Shown in pieces: positions 12,718 to 23,900 of a stretch of DNA of 64,000 nt. Made by a program: the position numbers and the translations under genes. The notes beneath the pieces were generated by a model. It was not told the DNA's origin, searched no databases, and saw only the letters and a program-made list of their open reading frames with translations. This DNA is from Ricinus communis. Lineage: Eukaryota; Streptophyta; Magnoliopsida; Malpighiales; Euphorbiaceae. How positions within the stretch are numbered: the stretch's first letter is position 1; each line of letters opens with the position of its first letter. The stretch spans positions 21,645,582-21,709,581 of the forward strand of contig NC_063262.1 in NCBI RefSeq assembly GCF_019578655.1, read 5' to 3'.

Positions 12718-15525
12718 CGATCATTATTATTTTAATTATAAATAATAATATAACATATTTTTATTTTCTAAGTAAGAGATGTACATACAGGGATAATGTG
12801 CGCCAAAGCCGAAAGGTGAAGAAGTTGATACTTTAAAATAAATTCTTTTCAAGTAAGTTAAAAGATAAAGATTGACATGAGATTCTCAAGATTAATTTGA
12901 TTTGTAAAATTTTGAACAATGTTATTATTATTTATGTTAAATAAAAAGTAAATAGAAGTAGTCTTTCTTTATTTTAACTTCCTTTGAACTTATATTCAAA
13001 GTTAATTACATATAATTTAAAGCTTTTGAGTAAGTAGTCCTCTAAACTTTTATCCAATAATCAAATATATTTTAAATTTAAATTAAATATATTTGATCAT
13101 CGAATAAAAATTTAAAAAATTATTTACTGAAAATTTTAAATTTATATATATTTAATCATTGGATATAAATTTATGATGCTATTTGATGAAAAATCTAAAT
13201 TAATCGATTCTAACCGTTTAGTATAAGTTCCGACTAATTAACTTTTTTTCGAAAATTCCAAACTCACTTTTATTTTTTTGTCTCTCGCAATTAAAATTTA
13301 TAAACCACTTTCTCCTTAGAAAGAGAAGTTTATTTCTATTATATATGGGAGCTAAGATATACTTAAATTTGATTGGTTAAGTCTAACACGCCCAATGAAC
13401 TGCTGCCATAAACAAATTTAATAATTTACATACTTTTGGTTTATCCAGTCCTGAGCTAACCTTAGCTGACTAATGATAAAAATGGAAAAGTCATCCCTTT
13501 TTAATAAACTAAAAAGGAAATCTAATTTATTTTTCTTCAAAAAAGAATTATTATTATCACTAAATATTTATTCTTTTTTTCTTTTCTGGAAATAATTGAA
13601 GATATTTTATCTTCACGAGCTTGAGCTAAACTACCAGATGCTCTCCATATTAAATCCGTAGGCCACACGTCAAGTGATTTCGGCTACATCACCTTTTGGG
13701 CGGTGCCCACACAACTATAAATGAAGAAAAAATATTTGGAGCAATTTTTCATTAATAATTTTAGAGAAAGAAAAGTTCCTATCTAACACTAATTTTTTTA
13801 TAATTTTTATTTCTTATAACATATATTTAAAAATTAATATTATCGGATAGATATTTGAGATTTCAGAATATAGTTTTTAATTTTTTTTTTGAAAAAATCG
13901 AGAGGTATACTAAACTAATTTATAATATTAAAAAGTCTATGCAAAAATAAAATATTGATAATAAAGTGTATGATAATAAAAAAAATTATAATATTTAGAA
14001 ATAAATTTATGGATCTAGTAAATTTCAGAGGGATTTAAGAGAGAGTTTTAGAATTTTTAGTTTATTAGATTTATAAAATAAAGAGAAAAAGAAGCAGTCA
14101 AAGACCATGTCAATTTTGACCATTCAACTGCCTAAATTAGATGATATAATATGATATTTTATCTATTTTTTTATTAAAAATAGTATATTTTTTTAATGAC
14201 ATTTCCATATTGTCCTTTTAGAATTTTAAATGTAGCCTTTTATTTAGCAGTTTTACTTTTAATAGAAAGACCTCCTAATATAAAAGTCATTTTTTGACTG
14301 AAATAGAAATCCGACCTTTGGGCTAGCCTGCAGGCTAAGTGATTTTTACATGTTCTATCATAAATATATACTTACTATCTTCAATTCTTTCACACCTTTT
14401 AAATTTATATTTCTAAAACATTAAAGATTACCCGAATGCAAATCCTGAATGAGACTTTAGTAAAAACACTAACGAAATAATTAGAAGTCCGTCAAAGGCT
14501 TCATTATGCAGCAACATCATCACTTAAAAACAAATTTGTTCTATTTCCCATCTCAAACTCTATTTATTTACAGCTCACTCACGTGCACAACTTTCTTTTT
14601 TTCTTCTAAAATTACAAGTGCACGTGTGCAGAGTCTTTTACAATGCTTGCACGTGCACAACTACAAACCTAACTCATTATTTGACCCCCTTTTCTTTTTT
14701 ATTTTTTCTTTTTAACAGTTTTTTCCGTACGCAAAGAATGTTGTTGTTGTTACTTCTTCTTTTCTGCAGTCCAGCTTAACACAATATCATTATTTCACAA
14801 ATACTTTAAATATTAACTATAGTAATTTCTTAACATTGGATTCGACCTAATAATACACTCACATACAAGTAGCTTTCTTCTATTTTATAATTTTTTTTTC
14901 TCTTTTATTATTTTTAAATATATCAATTTATATGTTAACATAACATATATTAATTTCTTAATATATATTAAAATAGTTTAGTCTCACATAAAAATAACAC
15001 TTCAATACATTAATTAATTTTGTGAACTTTGACCTAACAAATGACTCCAAGTCTATGATTTGATTACTTTTTTAGTATACAGCAAATGAATAAACATATA
15101 TTAGTCTTTAAAATACATCAAACACTAACTAATTGTAGCACGCTACTTAAGGAAATAGTAAGAATAGTACTTGCTTTAGTCATATATGATAACGATAATA
15201 ATAAGTTACTAGTTATAAATTACGATAAAAAAAAATTATTATTAAAATGTTTCAATTTATAAGAATTTAACTATTTTTATATCGATGAGCCATTATTATT
15301 AAGTTGCTCGCGTTTAATAATATGAATTTAAAGTTTAATAACTCCTAATTCTCTTATTTAATTATTAAATTGATTTCATCATATTGATAATTTCTTAAAC
15401 TACAATTTGATAGTCAATCAATAAAATAATAAGCTCTAAATTCATACTATCAAATGCAATCAATACGACAATGATAATTAATTAGAGTAAAGATAGTTAA
15501 ATATTTACAAATAAATTTTTTTTAG
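11266..15525. other. Intergenic AT-rich DNA
   Basis: No gene is supported. From about 11300 to 12480 the text has a broken, coding-like texture on the minus strand, but I could not assign any protein family. The rest is strongly AT-rich. A direct repeat of the phrase reading like TATATTTAATCATTGGATATAAATTTA recurs loosely around 13050-13190, probably old repeat debris. The 69-codon frame at 14506-14715 carries no recognisable domain. Confidence 0.55.
12684..12714. repeat. (AT)n microsatellite
   Basis: An uninterrupted run of about 15 AT dinucleotides in intergenic DNA. Confidence 0.95.
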
Positions 15526-16625
15526 GCTAAATACATAGCTAGCCCTTTGTATTTGTCCATTTTTTACAATTGACTCTCTCGACTAAATTTTGCTTTAATT
15601 GAATCTCTTGATTCCATGAACCCCCTCACTAATAGCAGTAATAATAAACTAATATTCTTCTCTAACAACGTTATTTATAATAATAAAAATAATAAAACCA
15701 AAACAAATATTATTAATCAAAATAATGAAAATAAGAAATGAAAACCCATTGAATACCAAATCTAACAACCCCAGATTATCAACAAATCCAGATACCATCA
15801 AATTCATTATATAGCCTAAAAATCTAAATATCAAATATGAGACATGGTAAAATAAATCAAAATCGACAAATTATTACTAACTAATTTAAACAAAAAAAAA
15901 AAAAAAATCAATCAAAACACTGGATGCAGGAACTTCAGAAGGGGCAGTGGTGCATGGTGAGGCTAGATTTGTGAACGGCGGCATTGCTGGTGCAGTATAT
16001 AGAGGCGAGACTGTTTGCTTGTATGATGTGTGTTGGCGAGACTATTACTGGTGGATTGTGCGGTGATAAGACTGTTACTAGTGCATTGTGCAGCGGCGAG
16101 AATATTTCTGGTGCCTATGCGATGACGAGACTAAAACTGGCGCATTTTGCAACAATGAGACTAGCTGCTGATATGGCTGGTGGCAAGACTGGTTGCTGGT
16201 GATGTCGTACGTTGCAAGACTAGTTGCTGGTGCAATTTACTATCAATTTAGAGGAATAGAAGTGCAAGATTTCAATTTAGACTATCGAATTGCGATAAGC
16301 GCAAGTTATAAATTTAGGGCTTCTTTTTTTTTTTTTTATTAATCAATTTTGGGGCTTTCATCATTTAATCAAAACGGTGGGTTTTGGTTAATGATTTCAA
16401 ATTCATTTTTATTTTTAATTTAATAATATTAATTTTGAATATTTAATTCATTAAATTATAATACAATGTATTTTCAGCATTGTATTTTTCAGCAGTCGTA
16501 CAATGTATGTGTATAACTCCTATCTGTTAAGAATTAAAATATCAAACCCGTGAAGTTAGAGGAGTCAATTGAGAGAGCCAATTGCAAAAACAGAATAAAT
16601 ACAGGAAACCAATTATATATTTAAC
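15526..16625. mobile_element. TIR element A (Mutator-like, non-autonomous) with minisatellite core
   Basis: The left end (GCTAAATACATAGCTAGCCC...) and the reverse complement of the right end (GTTAAATATATAATTGG...) align without gaps for about 60 bases at roughly 70 percent identity; shared landmarks are TGTATTT and CAATTGRCTCTCTC. Both flanks carry AAATTTTTT-type tracts that could be an imprecise 9-bp target duplication, but low complexity makes this weak. The interior encodes no transposase; it holds the GC-richer repeat at 16003-16240. Confidence 0.7.
16003..16240. repeat. Minisatellite of ~30-bp units inside TIR element A
   Basis: About eight degenerate units of 28-31 bp, each built around GGCGAGACT followed by a TTGCTGGTG-type half. 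Because the period is near a multiple of three, a 72-codon frame stays open across it (15984-16202). This is likely a by-product of the repeat and not a gene. Confidence 0.75.
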
Positions 16626-16863
16626 AAATTTTTTAACAATGATATATCTTTTTTGTCACAGTTTTTAACCACATATTTTTATTTATTTATTAAAAAAATA
16701 CATATTAAAAATTATAAAACAGTCAAACCACGTCATACTTTTTCTATACTTTATTTATTAAATTTATTTATATCCATGCATAGACTTTTTAATTATTACA
16801 TATCCATACACGATTGAGGAGGCTGCAGCAATTGGCTTGTTAGGTAAAATAATTTATAGCGAC

Positions 16864-17404
16864 AAAAGTCACCTTAAAAGTTCGATAAATTTATTTTGGC
16901 CTAATTGCCAATTAAATATCGAACTTTATAATTTTTAATAAATTTATAAAAAACTTAAAATAAATACCCATACTCTTAATTTATTTTTAAAAAATCTTTT
17001 AGATAATAATTTTTAGAATTTTACAATAAAAAAATGATGTGGTAAGTTAATTCTACTTATTAAAGAAAAATTAGTGAGTTAATAAAAAATTTATTGTGTT
17101 TAGGTATAAGATGTATAAAAGGATGTACATATGTGAGACTTTTAATTACCATATTATTAAATTTATGACAAATTATTTTTACTCATTTATAATTATTATT
17201 CATTTAGTAAATACAGTCGACTTTCCACGTTATCTTTCTTACTATTTTAAGATTGTTATCAAAAAGTATTTTTGAAAACAAATTAAAAGCATGAGTATTT
17301 GTTTAAAATTTTGAAATAATTGGATAAAATTATTAAAAAGTGTAAAATTCAGAATTTAATGAGCAATTAGATAATTTATTTTCGATCAGTAAATTGATTT
17401 TCTT
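16864..17404. mobile_element. TIR element B (short, long-armed)
   Basis: The left arm at about 16864-16995 and the reverse complement of the right arm at about 17266-17404 align over roughly 120 bases, sharing the order TTCGATAAATT..., CTAATTGC, TTTTTAATAA and ACCCATACTCTTAATTTATTTT-like segments. The arms make up about half of the element, so the single strand would fold into a long imperfect hairpin. There is no coding sequence, and I could not fix a target duplication. Confidence 0.65.
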
Positions 17405-17512
17405 TTCAAAAAAATAAATATTAATCCACAATAGATTTATTTTCAGTCTGCAGATTAATTTTAATATATATTTCCAGCAATATCTATATATTTATCTTGA
17501 CTTTATTTTAGT

Positions 17513-18142
17513 AATAACGTCCAATTTGGCCACCGACTTTATTGTTCAAGTTCAATTTAGCTATTTTCTAAATTTATGGATATTTTAGCTCTAATCTTTA
17601 TATATATTGAACTCAAATTAGTCCTTTTTTTATAAAATTGAGAAAATGAGTTACATACTCTCTAGAAAAGAAAGTTGAAACAATAAAAAAACTAATTTTA
17701 TTAAATTAAATTATTTAAATTAAAATAATATATTGATATTTAAATAAAACACAATAAAAAGATAAATATTGCTACTTATCAATGCTCTTACTGTTTTCTT
17801 TCTTAATAATGATGGTAAAGGAAATGGTTTCGGTGGTAGTGATGCCAAGGACAATGGAAGTGAGAGCGGTTTTAATAAGAATAATGATGGTAATAACTAC
17901 TTATTGTTTAATTATATTAATTGTATTAAAATTATATAATAAATTTTAAATATTATTATAAATTTTTTAATTATTTTTTATTTTCAAGAGAGAGTAACTC
18001 TCATTCTTTTTTTCTTTCAAAATAAAATTAATTTATGCCAAATATATAAAAGTTTAGGCTAAAAAGTCCATAAATTTTAAAAATAACTAATTTAAATTCA
18101 TATAACGAAATGAGAGGCCAAATTAGACTTTATCTCTTAATT
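17513..18142. mobile_element. TIR element C with Gly/Asn-rich triplet core
   Basis: The left arm (CCAATTTGGCCACCGAC...) and the reverse complement of the right arm (CTAATTTGGCCTCTCAT...) align over about 100 bases, including AAATTTATGGA and CTTTATATAT. The centre (about 17800-17895) is a GGT/GAT-rich stretch that reads as a Gly/Asn/Asp-rich peptide in one frame with no start or stop context of a gene. Boundaries are approximate; a target duplication is not clear. Confidence 0.65.
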
Positions 18143-19587
18143 TTTTATGCATATTAAGACTAACATAAGAAATTAAACAATACCACTTTGAGAAGGGAGT
18201 TATTAAACAAGCACCAAACTGAAATTGCTCAATTAAACAAATTAATCTCATTCATATTCTGATATTTATGGCATAGGCAAAACCGATGAAAATTTATTTA
18301 CTTTTTATAAATAAAATCATTATACCAACTGAAAATTACTAAGATTTATTGAAAAATATTAATTCAGTGACAGCAAACGGAGATCTACCGCTGCAAATCA
18401 CACTTGAGTAACTAGTTGTATCGGTTTGAACGAGTCATATCCACGGACATGCTAAAGTTTAAAAAAGAATTTAGAAGAATTCTTTTAATTTTATTTTTTT
18501 CAAATATGCAGCACGTTTGTATTAAAATTATTTTTTTGCAAAATGCTCTTTAGAAAACGTATTGCTCCTTAAAATTAAAAAGTATCTGAAATTAGTGTAA
18601 CTGTAAATTTCCCAAAAGTTTATGGGTGGTTAAAAAAATTAAGGGTCCATAATAAAGTGAAATACGTAAAAAGCCAATGAGAAATTATGTAATAAACCCT
18701 GTTTAATGCAATATAAATTTGATCCATTATTGAATTTTGTTTCTAAAGTTCTTTATTTGTTTCCTTTTATGAACCTGGGTGGTCATAACCGCTAAACTAA
18801 TTGGGTAAAGAGAAAAATTGAAGCCCAAAAGAATAACTTAGGCAGGCATCAATGAAATAGCGTAGAGCAGGAATGGGGGTTTCAAGGTCAATTTGCCCCC
18901 TCAATTTTAAGTGAATGACCAGTTTACCTAGAGCAAGAAAATAAATATTAATTAACTATTTTATAATATATATATTAAGATTAGAACTCAATTTAATTAA
19001 AAATATTTTAGTTAAAAAATCGTTTAGTAATTTTATTTTAACTGAGTTTGATACTTATTCTAAAGTTAGGAATAAATTAAACTTGTTTTATTGATTTGGT
19101 TGAGAAATTCTTTGCACGATGAGTAAAACTTTTGTCAACAAAATTGGTGGTAAATAGACCAAGAAGTTAAAAGCTGAATAAATTAATTAGCTATTGATTT
19201 CAAGCAGACTTTTAAGCCAATCGATCGGAGAATATAGTTCGTGGGTTGAATTGGAAGTGAAGCAAATTCTGTTGCCTCTAACATGGGAAATTCACACTTT
19301 GAGAGCAATTAGCACTCGCTGCTCATAATGCATTGCCAGTGAATGTGTTTCAGAGTTTGCTCAAAGAAAAAGATCACATTTTCCAATGGAAGGTATTGTC
19401 ACCTATAATAACTGTCGTTGCTAGTAGATTGCCTGCACTTTCTCCCCTATGAATGCACATGCTGTTATCGTCCATGCGGTGCTACATGACAAAAACAGAA
19501 AAGATACCACCCTCAAGAAGGCCATTGGCCACTCCACTTCAACGGAAGACATCCAGCACCCAATCAAGACCACTGTGGAAATTCATG
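18143..19587. other. Intergenic DNA, no gene recognised
   Basis: AT-rich sequence up to about 19200. From about 19200 to 19590 base composition becomes more balanced, but all frames are interrupted and I recognise no protein. It could be debris of an old repeat. Confidence 0.5.
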
Positions 19588-20250
19588 GTTGTCAAACTCA
19601 GCCTAGCCTGACCCATCCCGGCCGGTGAAGCCAGGGACCGGCCCTATGTCCGCTGCGGACAACCCTATAGACCATTTTCTTGTCATACCTGCCAAAATAA
19701 TTCTTGATCCAATCACGTAGACCTGTGACCCAGTCAGGGGTCACACTGGTTTGGCAGTTCTGATTTTTTTTCTTTTAACAAAGTTTTTTTTTTTTTTTAA
19801 ACAGCATAGTTTCATTGTTCCATTTGGACCTTTTGATTAGTAAAAGCCAAGCTCATCTGATCATTTCATCTGCAATAAGAGATGAAAGATATGATAATAA
19901 AATTAACCATAAAAGAGGTTTGTCTTTTTACATTATCATGTTGAATTATTTAAGCATTCGCCTTTGATATAAATATATATGTAATTTTATATTAAATTTA
20001 TGTGCAAGAGTTTTGTTATTAAGATATGAATCTTAATAGATATTAATATTTATTGAATATTATCTTTTGGCAGATTTAATTATTATTAGATAATATCAAA
20101 AATTATATTCTTTGAAGTGTTTTTAACGTAAACATACTTTTATATCTCATATAAGTATTTATGGATATACTTTTAGTCACTGGTTCAACCCGAACTCAAC
20201 TCCGGTTAGACATCTAACCCTTGACCCTCCACATTCTCCAGGTCAATAAC
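19588..20250. repeat. Dispersed repeat with GC-rich ends
   Basis: A GC-rich left end (about 19588-19770) rich in phrases such as TGACCCATCC and GGCCGGT, and a right end (about 20170-20250) with GGTTCAACCCGAACTCAACTCCGG, flank an AT-rich middle. The left end contains a perfect 7-bp inverted repeat, GGCCGGT at 19620-19626 and ACCGGCC at 19637-19643. The arrangement resembles small non-autonomous plant elements whose ends are full of CCGGTT/AACCGG words. Family assignment is not possible by eye. Confidence 0.4.
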
Positions 20251-20360
20251 TGGACGGGTCTGAAAGCCACGTGTGCATAATAGGAAGAATAAATTGACGG
20301 CCAGAGAATTTAGACACGGCCAAAACAGACTTGAGTTAGAAACTCCTATACAGAACACTG

Positions 20361-20434
20361 AAAAACCCTTGGGAATTGAACCCGCACATGGTGGATTCAC
20401 AATCCATTGCCTACACCCACTTGGCTGTCAATTG
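20361..20434 (-). pseudogene. tRNA-His (GUG) pseudogene, plastid-like
   Basis: On the minus strand, 20371-20426 matches the D-arm, anticodon arm and T-arm of organellar (plastid-type) tRNA-His with about five differences in ~55 positions. The GTG anticodon lies in the usual loop (GGATTGTGAATCC) and the T-arm reads GCGGGTTCAATTCCC. The two acceptor-stem halves no longer pair, so it is not a functional tRNA. The likeliest source is organelle DNA moved to the nucleus, or a mobile element that captured it. Confidence 0.75.
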
Positions 20435-20630
20435 TATGAAGAGATGAAACGATATTTCCTTAGATCCTACTTCAGAAGTTTTATCCATTGATAAAACAAA
20501 ATATCCCACAAGTATTAATTCCAGTGAAAATTCTTGCTCAACTACAACTCTCTTTCTTATTATCTCTTGAGAGAAGGGAGGGGGAGGGTACAAAAGAGTT
20601 CTACCATGCATATAGTTACAGCAATATCAA

Positions 20631-20662
20631 AAAAAGAAAAGAAAAGAAAAGAAAAGAAAATG
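20631..20662. repeat. (AAAAG)n microsatellite
   Basis: About six AAAAG pentamers, lying just downstream of the EBS-like gene 3' end. Confidence 0.85.
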
Positions 20663-20937
20663 AAAAGCGATGGTCCTTTAGATGTTCAGCTTGATTTGTC
20701 ATCAATGGGGCATAATTTTTGGCACATTACCCGCGATGACAACCATTTGGCACAGTCTTCATCTCCTAAGTCCATTCACACATACAAACACTACGGAATG
20801 ATGAATAATAATAAAAGCCTCTTGTTTGTGCAAACATAGCATCTTCTCAGCACTGTACAATTCAACAAGAACAACAACAACATACTGGAGCTAATGTGCA
20901 AGAAAAGTACCTCCCCATCACACATCTTGATCATACG

Positions 20938-23900
20938 TTACCTCTTCCTTCGCTTTGTCTCCACCTGACAATAATTTGAGACATTTTAAAGAATATTAGA
21001 AAGAAATGAAAAGATAAAAGCAGAAAGGCTAATCCAAAATTAGATACATCAGTACTGTATAAACATTATGTTACAGCCACTGAAATGAATTTGCTTTCTG
21101 CAGAGTTGATACAAATGGATTCCTTTTGCTTCAGAGTATTTGAAAACCATTGGCTTTTGCCCATAAACTTTACGTCATTTATGAGTGGGCTATGGTTCCA
21201 ATTTTTGCAATTAAGCAGTCTTTTGCAACTTAAATCTCTTAATAAATTAGCATCCTCTAGACACATATATGACCATAATCCATATAACCAATAGTGCAAA
21301 AAAATAAACGACAAATTTAATCCTCCACAATACGAAGCATCTAAGGAGTCTCCCAGTGGTCTTTAAGTGCCAATTATATCATTGCAATATTTATCTAACA
21401 TTTGCTTTCCACTCAATAGGAATCAACTCGATGAGATGGGCATGTAGACGCCTAAAGAATAAAAAAAGATGCCATACCAAACTCGAGAAGATGCAGAACT
21501 TTAATAAGAGAATAGGAAATTTGAGGACAAAATTTGGAAAGGAATTCTAAAGAAAGTTTACCTCGGTAAAAGCACCATGTCAGATTCAAACTTATGTAGA
21601 TAGACAAATCACTTAGCAAGTCAGATTTATACACAGTGCAAATAATTGCTATCTCTGAATATGATGATGACTTTAGCCATATTTGGCTTCCATATGACAT
21701 AGAACTCAGGAAATGCACAGTTTTAAACGCATATTGAATAAGGTTGAAATCCTAAAATCTAGAAGTATGAAGACCTATTGATAAGATAAAAGCAAATAGG
21801 CAATAAAATTCAACAGAATTAGTTTTAAAGTAACCCTAATAGGGTAAAAGTAACATGCCAGATGAATTGACATTCTCGAACATATATGCTTTAGGAAAGT
21901 CAAAATTATTTTAAACACTTGCCACATGAAGGTTAAAAATTTCTACAACTACCAAGAAACCATTGCCTGATGAAAACTAAAACTGTACTTATGAGATCCA
22001 TTTCCAGCAAGCAACCAGTGAATGTGAAAAAGCTAAAGCTTGAAACAGACATGTCAATCTTATGCCACAATGAGATGCCAAAATTAACATAAACTAGCAC
22101 TTCTAAATAAATGAAAAATTACTAGGAAAAAGATATAATAAACCAGAGGATTTGGCACTTGAATATATAAAGAGTTACTTCACTAGTTGCCTATGCTTAA
22201 GCAAAGCACTGGCTGTTGATTCAAAACCACTTTGAAAAGTCAGCCATGGCAATCAAATTTCCAATTTCTTCAGGGTATAGGACCCCATATCATCACTCCT
22301 TTGATAGACAGTACTCTGAAATCACAAAGAGAACTTGTTGAGGGTAGCATCACTTGGCAGCCCTTTTTGTAGTCATTCCTAGATACATTTATTTGCACTT
22401 CAAACCCCAATGTAAATTGAACTCATGAAGTAGGATGGACAAAGGTACATCATCTAGCTGATTTCTCTTTCCTTCTAACCCGATTTTCCATGATCAACAT
22501 TAAAGATGCCTGTATTACGTTTGCTATATCTCTACCTTATCTTTAAGATACATGAAATGACAGACCTACACAGAATTTTCATAGAACTCGGCCAGCAGCA
22601 TCAGCAGGCATGCTTGTTATGAAACTAATCAGAAAAAACCAAAGGTAAAATGCTAACTTGCGATCCACAACCATTATTTAAAGCGCAGATTTTTTTGGAA
22701 ACCATTGCAGACAATTGAACATGGTATCAGTCAGCATTTACATACCACAAAATTAACATTCTGAGCCCCAAATTGTAATGCAACTGTTTTCATAAAATGC
22801 CTTTTGATAGACCTTCATTATCAGATAAATGTTTTCATATCCATCATGGAACTTGAATATTTTCAAGTCTACAATTCTTAGTTCAATAATTACTGAATAG
22901 AATTTAATTTCACCCACATTCAGCTCAATCCTTCTTGGCAGCCTAGAGACTTCTTCAAGACAGCAGAAAACAGATGATCAAAATCAGTCAGATGGCCATG
23001 CTAATCTGATTTTACATAACCAAGAAATGCAATTATGATCCTTAAGAGGTATGGATAAGATGCTTTTTGCACATCTATTATTATTGACAGGCCCAGAACA
23101 GAATACAAAACTAGGTCTCATACTCCATAAGCAAGCACACAGAATATGGTAAATTTTAGACATCCATACAAGTGGAATAGGCATGAAGTGTATTTAATTC
23201 TTTTACAACATTTTACTTTTTTCCTTAGTCTATGTAATGACTCAAACCCAATAGTAGGCTCTTAACTATTGCAATTCAATCCAGTTGATCCTAGGAACTG
23301 AACTTGGATTACACAATGATAATGCCCTCTACATAATGAGCAAGGGTGAAAACTCAAAACATGTTTGTGAAGGTAAATTTAAAAAATTGACATAAGTGAT
23401 GTCACTCTTCATGCAAAGTATAAGGCAAGAAGCATAATGTAAGAACCATCCTTTATGATCAGCAGGCCTTTCAGGTCTTGGATCACTCAGAAGGATAGGG
23501 TTGGGGACGCATAGTTTAGAAGGAGAAAATGCATGTACCGAAGGCTGAGATCTTACCAGAGAAATAAATGGACAGTACCACAAGAAGTGACCAAAATAGG
23601 TGACTGAAGAGGACACCCATGCATTTTTTATCTAGCTATATGATAGAGAAGGTGGGTAATTTGAAAGATTAGGGCAGGTGATCAAAGTCAACAAGGTGAG
23701 CATGCTCACAAGTAGATGCTCAACGTTGCTTAATTAAACTGACTGTTTAAAAGAATGGGCAGAGGAACCGAGCATTCAGTATTGAACAGATAAAACTACT
23801 ACAACTGGAATTAGCAGAGAAAGACATTACTAAATATTAATAAATTAGTTCTCAATGTTCTTCATCATGCTACTAAGACAACAGTACAAAAATTGAACAG

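Noticed and set aside
15984..16202. A 72-codon plus-strand frame that looked like a small repeat protein
   Set aside because: Its repetition follows the 30-bp DNA minisatellite inside a TIR element, with no promoter or family match.
16003..16240. Spaced ~30-bp repeats considered as a CRISPR array
   Set aside because: Units are degenerate and contiguous with no unique spacers, and the DNA is a plant nuclear genome.
20361..20434. A functional nuclear tRNA-His gene
   Set aside because: The acceptor-stem halves do not pair.
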